Shown: positions 28,213-38,100 of the stretch, in pieces
How positions within the stretch are numbered: the first letter of the stretch is position 1
Layout: each line of letters starts with the position of its first letter
DNA from: Closterium sp. Naga37s-1
Taxonomy: Eukaryota > Streptophyta > Zygnematophyceae > Desmidiales > Closteriaceae
DNA: 64,000 nt
Assembly: GCA_947471745.1 (NCBI GenBank)
Contig: CANJKZ010000768.1
Coordinates: forward strand, 1,193,501 to 1,257,500
Reading direction: 5' to 3'
Notes under the pieces: generated by a model
What the model saw: only the letters and a program-made list of their open reading frames with translations
What the model was told of the DNA's origin: nothing
The model's database searches: none
Program-made: the position numbers and the translations under genes

Positions 28213-28336
28213 TGTCAAATTTATGTTTTACAGTTATTTAGCCTGTAGTGAGCTGCATGCTAGGGGGTACACAATTTCACTCGACACTCTTCTTGTCCCG
28301 TTTTGACCTAGTTCATCATTCCTCTATACTCTGAAA
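28213..28336 (+). repeat. element D 3' LTR
   Basis: Starts TGTCAAAT, ends CTCTGAAA, and is preceded by CTATGGGGGTG. The CTTAA flank follows. Confidence 0.78.
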
Positions 28337-28341
28337 CTTAA

Positions 28342-30148
28342 CACCTGGTACCAGAGATACTTTCCTAGCCTTGGGGTCCGGGAGTTGCGTGCTCGCTGGC
28401 CAGGAGAACGAGTTAGTTGCTTCTGCCACCATACTTTTGCGGGGCACTCCTTGGCACTGCCGAATCCTTGCCTTGAACGGTCAAGATCGACAGTGACCTC
28501 CCTCCTCCCAAGCAACAGGCAGCAGTAGCTGTCGCGACGTTATCGTGAGTTTGTTTTTCCGATGCGTTTTCCAACGATTTCGAAAATTTTGTGTGGCAGC
28601 TGGCGTCAGCGGACCTGCATCGGTACATGCACGAAATTTGCTGAAGTTGTCACCATGAGTGGCAGTTGACGCTGTCGGACCTAGGTCAACAGCTGCGCGA
28701 CAATTTCGGAGTTCGTCCCATGTGGCAAGTGACAACGGTGGCTCGTCGTCATCCTGCGCGCGTGACTCGCGGATTGTGTTTCGGCCGCTGGCGACAACGG
28801 ACCTGCGTCACGGTGGGCGACAATTTCGGGGCTATTGAAGTGCAGTGGCCTTTACTGCATGGCTGGCACGTCAACGGGTATTTCGGCAGCAGTGCCCGTG
28901 GACAGACGGGAACTTTGGACCCGCCGACACTTACGGGCTGCAACAAAAAGCGTGTGGCTAAATCTCACTTAGCAGAAGTGGGGCGCAGGCGCGATGGCAT
29001 ATCGGGACTGAACGCCCGAAAACCACTCGTTCGACGCTACGTGCCTAGAGCTGTTTGCCAGCTTTCGAGATTGGTTTCGGGACAGCCGCAGCAGCCCACG
29101 TTCAAACGGTGCTCAAGGTACCACCCCGACAAATACGAAGTGTGGTACAGGCGGACGGGACACACGGGAAGAAACTGCCCGACAGCTAAGCAGGGGTTTG
29201 AAGAACATCGTGGGGAGCAGGTAAAAGCCGGTGGAACCTGCCGGTGTTGGACCCACCCTCTCTTGGGCGACGCTAACTTCCTGGTCGGGCGCGCAGGTGG
29301 TGCGGCCCACTGCAGGGTTCGACGCGTGCTGGTCGATGGGGTTGTCGACCTGCAGGCGACCGCTGCAATGCCGCCGTCGATGAGAGCCGGCGGCCTATCT
29401 CGACAGGGGAGGTCGACTGAGCAGTCCGACGACCTGCGCGGACCATTGAGGAGCAGTCGATGGAGTGAGCTCGACGGCAGCAGCATATCCTTCCGGTCAA
29501 TGGAGGGGTCCGTCGACAAGGGTGGTCTTCGACAGGAGATGTGGTCTACGAGGGAGGTCGTCGACCAAAGCACTGGGTGGTCGACCCGGTCGACCAGGTA
29601 ACCTTCTCGGCAAGTTCTGCGGAGGCACGCGAACGTCGTCGAGGCCGCGATGGCAAAGGCAGCTACGGGCTGGTATCCCGAAGTCGATGTGGCTCGTCAG
29701 GCGCAGACAACAGCCGACAGATGCGTGATGGTGCATGTCGGACCAATCGTCTGCGCGCACCTGCAAGTGTGCGCACTGCTATCCTCAACGAGTGCAACGC
29801 TGGACAACCGATCTGCTGCAGCGTTGGCACGCCGTCGACCTGCTCTATTGGCAGGCCGCTTTTCTGTAGCACTGGCGCGACTCCTCTACGCAACACTGGC
29901 ACACGGTCGACCATGCAGTGCTGGCGGTCGACCAGCTGCCCTGCTAGGTTGCTAGTCACTGATGTAGTCATTCTTGCCATTGTTGTACATTTTCATTCTG
30001 CGCTGCAACTTTCCCTAGTGAAACTCTTGCCAGATTTCTCTGTAAACGCACAAGTGTTAGAGAACGCTTATGCAGCTAGGATCACTCCTCGAGCTCGTGC
30101 CAACCCCCTCCCCCGTAGTTTAGCTCCCGACCGTTGTAGAGTTAATCT
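28342..30148 (+). other. element E primer site and leader
   Basis: Starts CACCTGGTACCAGAGATAC, close to the initiator tRNA-Met primer site with one change, then matches the start of the C interior. It contains the diverged repeat of about 60 bp with ATTTCGG ends (about 28590-28830). From about 29300 it is dense in the palindrome GTCGAC. Open frames such as 28666-29601 have no family motif. I see no gene before the Gag start. Confidence 0.6.
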
Positions 30149-32194
30149 TTGCATGGTGCGGTGAGCATGGACGGCCCCGCAGATTACATTCAGATAGGAG
30201 CCGACTTTTGCACCTACGAAGTCGTTCGTAGGCCGGCAGCTGTCCTAGTCGTCATGGTCGACCCCGTAGTTGAGACGGGCGTAGCGAACATTCTGAAGAC
30301 ACGACTCGCTGCTGCGAGGAGACGCCACGAGGCTGGCGAGTACGGGTCGACCCTCCCCTTGGAGGTCGTCGAGCTGGGCATCCGCGCAAAGTGGGCGACT
30401 TATCACCCTTCTCGACCTGTTTCTCCTCGACCGGTACGCAACGAAGGCGGTGTCGACGAGGAGGTCGTCGGTGGTGCACAAGTCAGCGGCAGCGCGGGCA
30501 CTAAGAAGAGAGGAGTGATCAAGGTCGACGGTGGCGTCGACGGGAGTCCAGCGCGAGTGCAGCGGTCAACGGCTGTCGCTGGGAGCTCGCGTGTTGACGT
30601 CGACGGACGATGTCGCTCTCCCCAACGAAGTAGCGGAAGGCCCACGTCGCCGATGCAGGTGACGGCGGGCGGGATCGCGCCGGCGCACGGCTACTTCATG
30701 TTTTCGCCGGACAAGATCGTCGTGACCACGCCGCTGCAATGTCGACGGGACCTCATCACGTGGAAGGAGGCTGTTGAGTCCTAGCTGGAAATCGCCGGGC
30801 TGAAGGGTTTCGCCGACGGCACCATGGCGATACCGCACGAGGACGAGGTCGAGCTACGCGGGGAGTTTCGTGCCGCTCACCTTCTCACCTTCATGGTCAT
30901 CTCGAGGTGCTGCTCGCCGATGGTGCAAATTGCGCTGAAGCTGTGTCGACTTCGACTGGACGCAGGCCACCATGCGTGGGGGTTCATCATGTCGACCTAC
31001 CAAGCGATGGACGACTTGTACATCGGCCAGCTCGAGGAGCAGCTGACACACCTCCGGATGGGTGAGCAGGAGTCGGCGACAGACTACTGCAATCGTGCTC
31101 GACGACTCCTGGCCGAGATGCGGATGGCGGGTGTCAAATACGCGACGGCGTCGTACATCATGCACGTCTTCAAGGGACTCCCAAGCAGCTTCACCTCATG
31201 AAGAGGCTGATGGTGGTGCCTGGCACGCGTGAGTCGCTCGACGAGGACTCCCTCGCCAGCTACATCATCCGAGATGAGGCGATGCAGGAGGCAGAGCGTC
31301 CCACGGAGCTCCTTCCGCAGGCGAGCTACGCCGCCCCGACGAAGTAGAGTTGACAGCAGGGGCAGCGTGAGAAGCAGGGCGGAGGTGGTAGCGGAGATGG
31401 CCGGTCGACGAAGGACGTCGACCAGGCGAAGTCGACCCGTGACAAGGGTCGTGGAGGTGGCGGTTCACGGCGGGAGTGTTGGATCTGCGGCGACCCCGAC
31501 CATCTCTCCTTCGAATGCCTCGACCGTGACGACATCGATGAGGACGAAAATAAGGGAGGCCGTGGACGGTCGCCCAGTCGTCGGCCCCGTCGAGAAGAGA
31601 AGCCACGTAAGGAGAAGCAGACGTCGAAGAAGACGTTGTCGACAAAGGACGTCAACAACTCCAGTGGCAAGGGCCGAGGCGACGGGGAGGCGTCGTGCTT
31701 GATGGTCGGCGTGGTGGAGCCGACAGTCTCGCTGGCGCCGGAGGCTAGCGAGGACCTCAAGGCGGTCGCAGCCGCCGTGCAGGCAAATTCGATGGTGGTG
31801 GTGCTCGACACTGGTTGCTCATACCACCTGATGCGGACGAATGAGGTCTTCGTCAAAATGGCGCCGAGCGGCGACGTGAAGCATGTGCGTGGCTTCAACG
31901 GGGCGTTGCAGATGGTCGAGGGCCGCGACACTGTCGCTCTGCAAGGGGAGGCTGGGAAGCAGGTTCTCATCCCCGACGTGCTCTACGTCCCGGGCGTGCA
32001 GGCAAATCTGTTGTCAGCCATTCAGCTACACGAGAGTGGTGTGAGGCTGCAGGAAGACGGTGATAAGCAGCTGCTCATGTCGAGTCCAGGGGAGATACTC
32101 GGTCGAGCACGCTACACGGGCCGCGTTCTCTGAACCGCCCTTCGCCCCTGCTCGACGCCGTCGACCGGGGTGGTGGCTCTGCGGACGATCGCCT
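30149..32194 (+). pseudogene. element E gag and protease, truncated
   Basis: The Gag-like frame (30149-30784) ends at an in-frame TAG but continues in the same frame to 31201, with a copia-type Gag core (ISRCCSPMVQIALKLCRL, MGEQESATDYCNRAR). A one-base shift near 31183 moves to the frame with DSLASYIIRDEAM and a stop at 31346. The classic zinc knuckle follows (CWICGDPDHLSFEC, about 31477-31518), then protease VVLDTGCSYHLM (about 31798-31836) to a stop at 32131-32133. The order and wording match element M, so E and M are related families. The integrase start is cut off where the F LTR begins. Confidence 0.85.
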
Positions 32195-32333
32195 TGTCAA
32201 CATATGCTTCAAATGTTGTATTTTGTCTAGTCTAGGTGTTTTTTAAGGTTTTTTAGGGTTTAGGGTTATCTTTGCTATACCTTGCTTGTTTCTCCTTTCC
32301 TTAGTCAATCATTTTCATATTACTTCTTTCACA
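32195..32333 (+). repeat. element F 5' LTR
   Basis: 139 bp from TGTCAACATATG to CTTTCACA, with a TTTTTTAGGGTTTAGGG telobox-like run and the primer-like TGGTATAGAGATAG next to its end. The left flank is CGCCT. No matching 3' LTR is found in the window. Confidence 0.7.
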
Positions 32334-32757
32334 TGGTATAGAGATAGTTAGTTCCTATGGGCCCACCGCCCCGTACCCGCCCGTTACCCATAGCGACCGT
32401 CGATTTTCGCGCCCCGTACCTGGGATCCCGCTGCCCGAACGTGCCTCGACTCGTTAAGGCCAAGGTGGGCCCGCGAAATCATCCTAGAATTACCCCCGCG
32501 GGCCCCCCTTCCTTCCCCCCCGTCGCCGCGACCTAGGCGCGCACACGCGCTCTCACGCTAAGGCCGCACGCACGCGCACTAGAAAGGCCCCCCGCGGGCC
32601 CGCTAGATCGCCTCCCTTTCTGTTTTTCCCGTCGCCTCCTTGTCCACATTTCGCGCCACCTACCCGTCCCCATTTCGCGTTGCCTCCCGTCCCTATCTCG
32701 CGTCGCCTCCCCGTCCCTATCTCGCGTCGTTTCCCCGTCCTCGTTCATCATGTCGAC
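32334..32757 (+). other. element F leader remnant
   Basis: The primer-like site is followed by TATGGGCCCACC (32356-32367) and a GC-rich leader. A unit of about 24-27 bp with CCCGTCCCTATCTCGCGTCG repeats at 32640-32750. It ends in ATGTCGACC (32752), possibly the F Gag start, fused directly to a gypsy integrase fragment. F has no further coding region here. Confidence 0.55.
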
Positions 32758-33369
32758 CTTTACGAGAGTTGCTGACGTATGAGGTACACGACTCCAACCT
32801 CTCCGGGCATTTCGGCACCGACAAAACACTGAAGCTGCTGGAGCGGCATTGTTTTTGGCCCGACATGGCGTCGGACGTGTAACGCTACGTACAGCTTGCC
32901 TGACCTACCAAGCAATGAAGTCGTTGCGACAACGCTCGGCTGGACTGCTGCAGCCCCTCGAGCCACCCGAACGACCGTGAGAACAGATGACGATGGATTT
33001 CGTCACAGGGCTACCACATTTCGCGCCACCTACCCGTCCCCATTTCGCGTTGCTTCCTGTCCCTACCTCGCGTCGCCTCCCCGTCCCTATCTCGCGTCGC
33101 CTCCCCGTCCCCGTTCATCATGTCGACCTTTACGGGAGTTGCTGACGTATGAGGTACACGACTCCAACCTCTCCGGTCATTTCGGCACTGACAAAACACT
33201 GAAGTTGCTGCACCGGCATTATTTTTGGCCCGACATGGCGTCGGACGTGTAACGCTACGTACAGCTTGCCTGACCTACCAAGCAATGAAGTCGTTGCGAC
33301 AACGCCCGGCTAGACTGCTGCAGCCCCTCGAGCCACCCGAACGACCGTGACAACAGGTGACGATGGACC
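32645..33369 (+). repeat. 370-bp tandem duplication across the F leader and gypsy junction
   Basis: Two copies with an exact offset of 370 bp: CACATTTCGCGCC at 32645 and 33015, GCTGACGTAT at 32771 and 33141, CGATGGA at 32991 and 33361. Each unit has the F-type minisatellite and the start of a Ty3/gypsy integrase, so the fusion existed before the duplication. Confidence 0.9.
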
Positions 33370-33850
33370 GAGTGGCAACGACTCAGTGCTGGTCGTCGTT
33401 GACCGCTTAACGAAACAGGCGCATTTCGTGCCATGCCGCACGACGATCACAGCCGAAGAAACTGCGAAGCTGTTCATCTCGACCATTGTACGACTACACG
33501 GGTTACCTTCGGCGATAATCGGCGATCGAGACCCGAAATTCACATTTCTGGCAGGAGACGTGGGCAGGGGTACATTTCCTTATGGCAATGAACAATCAGT
33601 CACCGTTCTACCTCAACTACAGGATAGATCCCAACATACCCTCTTCAACGGCCCCCAAGAATCCGGTACCACGATCTCAACAGTTTGTATCGGAACTTCA
33701 AGCAGCTCGCGACAAAGCACACTGTCGCCAGCTGCTACACCGACAGGCACGGAAGGAAGTTACCCTTCCACGACGGGCAGATGGTCCTTCTGGACACGAA
33801 AAATCTCCGACTGCCCCAGCCTGCAGAGTTGCGTCCCTGCTACATGGGAC
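32758..33850 (+). pseudogene. Ty3/gypsy integrase fragment
   Basis: In both duplicated units the frame shows the H2C2 zinc-binding region of Ty3/gypsy integrases (GHFGTDKTLKLL...FWPDMASDV). The second unit goes on into the catalytic core ([20 protein letters not shown], then [15 protein letters not shown]). A deletion near 33555 removes much of the core, including its Glu, and the sequence resumes in another frame with [14 protein letters not shown] (33582-). The frame is cut by element G at CTTTC (33851-33855) and resumes at 41054. Gag, protease and RT of this gypsy element are absent. Confidence 0.85.
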
Positions 33851-33855
33851 CTTTC

Positions 33856-33989
33856 TGTCAAAGTATATATATGCTATATGTGTTTAGGCTGTAGTGGGGT
33901 AGCCAATATGGGGTACAGCCCCTTTTAGGGTTTCATACTTGTACCCAACCCTTTCATAGTTCATCCATTCCTGCTACTAGATTCTGACA
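33856..33989 (+). repeat. element G 5' LTR
   Basis: 134 bp, TGTCAAAG to TTCTGACA, with TTTTAGGGTTTC (telobox complement) and the TGTAGTGGGGTAGCC core. Confidence 0.93.
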
Positions 33990-34039
33990 TGGTTTCAGAG
34001 CACTAGGTCCGTAGGACCGTCTTTTTTTTCGGGCCCACC
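33990..34039 (+). promoter_or_regulatory. element G primer-binding site, hairpin and GGGCCCACC box
   Basis: TGGTTTCAGAGC (11 of 12 to the initiator tRNA-Met complement) directly after the LTR, hairpin GGTCC-GTA-GGACC at 34006-34018, and GGGCCCACC at 34031-34039. Confidence 0.7.
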
Positions 34040-35196
34040 TACCGTTGCGGTTACCGCGCTACCCCACGTGTTGTACTGCACCTGCTTGCCTGCCTGCCTG
34101 CCCTGCCTTGTGACGTGCTGCGCTGCGCGCGCCGTCCTGCAGCCCTCGCGCTGCCTCCTACTGCCCTAGGCCAGCGCGCCGCCCCTGCAGGCCCGTAAGG
34201 CCAGCGCGCCGCCCGTGCAGGCTCGTAAGGCTGACGCGCCGCTCCTACAGGCCCGTCAGGCCCACGAGCCGCCCCTGCAGGCCCGTCAGGCCCGCGAGCC
34301 GCCCCTGCAGGCCCGTCAGGCCAGAACGCGGCCCCGCCCTGCCTCTGACGCGGCCGCGCCTTGCCTCTGACGCGGCCGCGCCCTGCAGCCGACGCGGCCC
34401 CGCACTGCCTCTGACGCGGCCGCGCCCAGCCTCTGACGCGGCCGCGCCCTACCTTCGACGCGGCCGCGCCCTGCCTTCGACGCGGCCGCGCCCTGCAGCC
34501 GACGCGGCCCCGCCCTGCCTCTGACGCGGCCGCGCCTTGCCTCTGACGCGGCCGCGCCCTGCAGCCGACGCGGCCCCGCACTGCCTCTGACGCGGCCGCG
34601 CCCTACCTTCGACGCGGCCGCGCCCTGCCTTCGACACGGCCGCGCCCTGCATCCGACGCGGCCCCGCCCAGCCTCTGACGCGGCCGCGCCCTACCTTCGA
34701 CGCGGCCGCGCCCTGCCTTCGACACGGCCGCGCCCTGCATCCGACGCGACCCCGCCCTGCCTCTGACGCGGCCGCGCCCTGCAGCCGACGCGCCCTGGTG
34801 CAGCCACCCCTGGACCCTCGAGCAGCCGCCCCTGGACCCAGAGCAGCCGCCCCTGGCTCCTACATCAGCCGCCCCTGGTGCTTCCGCCCCTGGACCCTCG
34901 AGCAGCTGCCCCTGGACCCTGAGCAGCCGCCCCTGGCCCCTGCAGCAGCCGCCCCTGGTGCAGCCGCCCCTGGACCCTCGAGCAACCGCCCCTGGACCCA
35001 GAGCAGCCGCCCCTGGCCCCTGAAGCAGCCGCCCCTGGTGCAGCCGCCCCTGGACTCCGTGCAGCCGCCCCTGGACCCCGCGACGCCGCCCCTGGACCCG
35101 CGACGCCGCCCCTGGACCCCGTGCAGCCGCCCGCCGAGCGCCGGCCCTGCTCGCCCGGCGAGCGCCTGCTCTTCCCGCCACTGGTGAGCACCTGCC
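34040..35196 (+). repeat. element G leader with several minisatellites
   Basis: Units of about 22-24 bp with CTGACGCGGCCGCGCCCTGC (about 34160-34790), then units of about 24-30 bp with GCAGCCGCCCCTGGACC (about 34795-35130). A TGCC-rich tetranucleotide array (about 35205-35300) follows just inside the next frame. No coding evidence. Confidence 0.75.
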
Positions 35197-38100
35197 TTGT
35201 TAGCGCACTGCCTGCCTGCCAGCCTGCCTGCCTGCCTGCCAGCCAGCCTGCCTACCTGCCTGTCTGCCTGCCTGCCTGCCTACCTACCTGCCTGCCGCGC
35301 CTGCCTTGCCCGCGCTGCTGCTGCTACTACTGCCACTACCACTGCTACTGCTGCTACTGGCGGTGGCCAAATGCAGCTCCAGCGACGTCCGCGCGAGTCT
35401 CTCACGCCCCAGCAGCTTCGTGAGTGGTACGCTAGTTGGGGTTGTGGCGGTAGCCGTCGTGGCTGTCGCCCTGGAGCTGGTCAGTCGGGAGTGTCTGGCA
35501 GTGGCCAGCTGCAGCTGCAGCGGCGTCCGCGCGAGACACTTACGCCCCAGCAGCTTCGTGAGTGGTACGCTCAGAGTAGAGGGTCTTTGAGTACCGTTCG
35601 CTGCCCGTACGTCATTCGCACAGGTGATCGGACTGGTCAGGCTTGCGGGACGCTTAGTCACACACAGTTCCACTGCTTCGCCAGACTGAGCGACGCCTGG
35701 CGTACAGAGTTTGGCGACGAGGCTGAGCTCCCCGAACTGCCATGTATGCATTGCCTACTAGTGCTGACCGTGCCTGTTACCTGTGCGTACCGCCTGACCC
35801 AGGTATAGAGCCTGCTGCTCTCGGTGCTGGTGAGGCTGCTGATCTAGGTGCTCGTGCGTCGCCTGCTCTAGGTGCTGGTGAGGCTGCTGCTCTAGGTGCT
35901 AGTGCGTCTCCTGCTCTGGGTGCTGGTGAGGCTGCTGCTCCAGGTGCTAGTGAGTCTGCTCTCTCTGGTACTGCGCCTGCTTAGGCCTTGTACACCTTCA
36001 CACTTGACTCAGGTGCTTCTCGCTCCTTCTTTCGCGATAGCACCACCTCCACGCCGCTCAGCCGGCCGGTTGCAGTCTCCCTGGCAGACCCCTCTGGGGG
36101 TCCAGTCCGTGCGACCTCCACCACTGTCCTCCCTTGTCTTGCTGTCCCGTCCGGCACACTGTCGGGTCTTTACCTCCCCTCGTTCTCTACAAACTTGGTG
36201 GCGGGTTCTGCGCTCCAGGACGCGGGTGTTCACCAGTTCACCCCTGCCTACGAGCGTGTGACACACTGCACGTGTGCTCAGACGGGTCGTCACCTGGCTA
36301 CCTTCACTCGGCAGCCGGGGTCTGGCCTGTACACACTGACCACTGAGTCCCCTCAGGTAGCTGCGTCTGCGTCTGCGTCAGGTCAGTTGTCGGCCCCCTG
36401 CTCGTGTCGCGCCTTGTTGCACCAGACCCTCCTTTGGCACCACCGCCTTGGTCACCCCTCGGTGCAGCGCCTTCGCAGCATGCACCGCCGTGTCCTTGTC
36501 TCTGGTCTTCCCAGGGTTTTCCCTCCCCTCCCACCCTCGCCTGCTCCTCCCTGTCTTCCCAGTGTCAAGGGGCGGCAGCGCGCCGCTCCTCACTCCTCCT
36601 CGTTCCCTCCCACAGAGGCTCCCCTGCAGAATCTCCACCTGGACGTGTGGGGCCCAGCCCGCGTCCGTGGACCGGGCCACGAGCGGTACTTCCTGCTGGT
36701 CGTCGACGAGTACACGCGATACACCACGGTCTTCCCCTTGCAGCGCAAGGGGGATGTCCCTGATGTTTTGATCCCCTGGATCCGCGCTGTTCGTCTCCAG
36801 CTCCGCGAGCGGTTCCAGTCGGACTTTCCTGTCCTGCGTCTGCACTCTGACAGAGGTGGTGAGTTCTCCTCAGACCTCTTGGCAGCCTTCTGTGCGGAGC
36901 ACGGCATCCGCCAGACGTTCACGCTTCCGGCCTCTCCGCAGCAGAATGGGGTTGCTGAGCGCCGCATTGGCTTAGTCATGGAGGTCGCTCGTACCTCCAT
37001 GATCCATGCGGCTGCCCCCCATTTTCTGTGGCCGTTTGCGGTCCGGTACACCGCGCATCAGCTCAACCTCTGGCCCCGTGTCTCCTTGCCGGAGACCTCG
37101 CCCACACTGCTGTGGACGGGGAAGGTTGGCGATGCGTCGCGTTTCCGGGTCTGGGGTGCTCGTGCCTTTGTCCGCGATACCACCGCGGACAAACTCTCCG
37201 CCCGCGCTGTTCCCTGTGTCTTCCTTGGCTTTGTCCCTGACGCGCCTGGTTGGCAGTTTTACCACCCCACCTTGCGCCGTGTCTTCCCCTCTCAGGACGT
37301 CACGTTCGACGAGTCGGTTCCCTTTTACCGTCTCTTCCCCTACCGCACTGCCCCTCTCCCCCCCCCGCCGCTCTTCTTCGCTCCAGGTGCTCCCCAGGTA
37401 GACCCCCTCCCCGCTCCCGGTCCTGCTCCTTCAGGTGTGTCTCAGGTAGACCCTCCCCCCTTGACTGCGCCGGTTGAGGTCACTGGTGACTCAGGTCCTG
37501 CTGAGGGTGGTCCTGCTCGGGGTGCTGCTTCTGGGGGTGCTGAGCCTGGGGGTGCGGAGCCTGGGGGTGCTGAGCCTGGGGGTGCTGAGCCTGGGGGTGC
37601 GGAGCCTGGAGGTGCGGAGCCTGGGGGTGCGGAGACTGGAGGTGCTGAGCCTGGGTGTGAGGAGTCTGGGGGTGCTGTGCCTAGGGGTACTGAGTCTGGG
37701 GGTGCTGCACCTGGAGGCGCTGAGGCGTCTGGTGAGCAGTCTCCCTGGAGCGGCCGTCTGCGTAGTCGCTCCGCTGGTGCCTCGCCACTGCGCTCTCGTC
37801 GTCGACTCCCTCTCTCCCCACAGCAGCTGCGTGAGTGGTACGCTGGCCGTCAGGGTCGCGCTGCTGGAGCTAGGGGCCCTGCTGCGGGAGGCGCTGGAGC
37901 TGGTGACTCTGCTACTGGAGTTGTTTCTGCTGGAGGTTCTGGAGCTGCTGAGGGTGCTGGAGCTGGAGGTTCGGGAGCTGCTGGTGGTGCTGGAGCTGGA
38001 GGTTCTGGAGCTGCTGCGGGTGCTGGCGCTGGAGGTTCTGGAGCTGCTGCGGGTGCTGACGCTGAGGGTTCTGAGTCTGCTGTTGTGCGGTCTCCTTGGA

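Larger units (their letters stand above)
22713..28336 (+). mobile_element. element D: degenerate Ty1/copia retrotransposon inside the E LTR
   Basis: LTRs at 22713-22841 and 28213-28336 share TTTTACAnTTATTTAGCCTG, GCATGCTAG and TTCACTCGA stretches but differ clearly, so D is older than A or G. The flanks CATAA and CTTAA form an imperfect duplication. The interior has a primer site, a repeat-rich leader and a heavily damaged gag-pol. TATGGGGGTG precedes the 3' LTR. Its linker between integrase and RT (a RLEREE coiled-coil and Gln runs) resembles that of element I, so D and I form a lineage apart from A, A2, G and H. Confidence 0.85.

Noticed and set aside
28666..29601. 311-codon open frame in the E leader
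   Set aside because: It has no recognisable domain and overlaps the diverged leader repeats and the GTCGAC-rich stretch. The homologous region in C has no corresponding frame.
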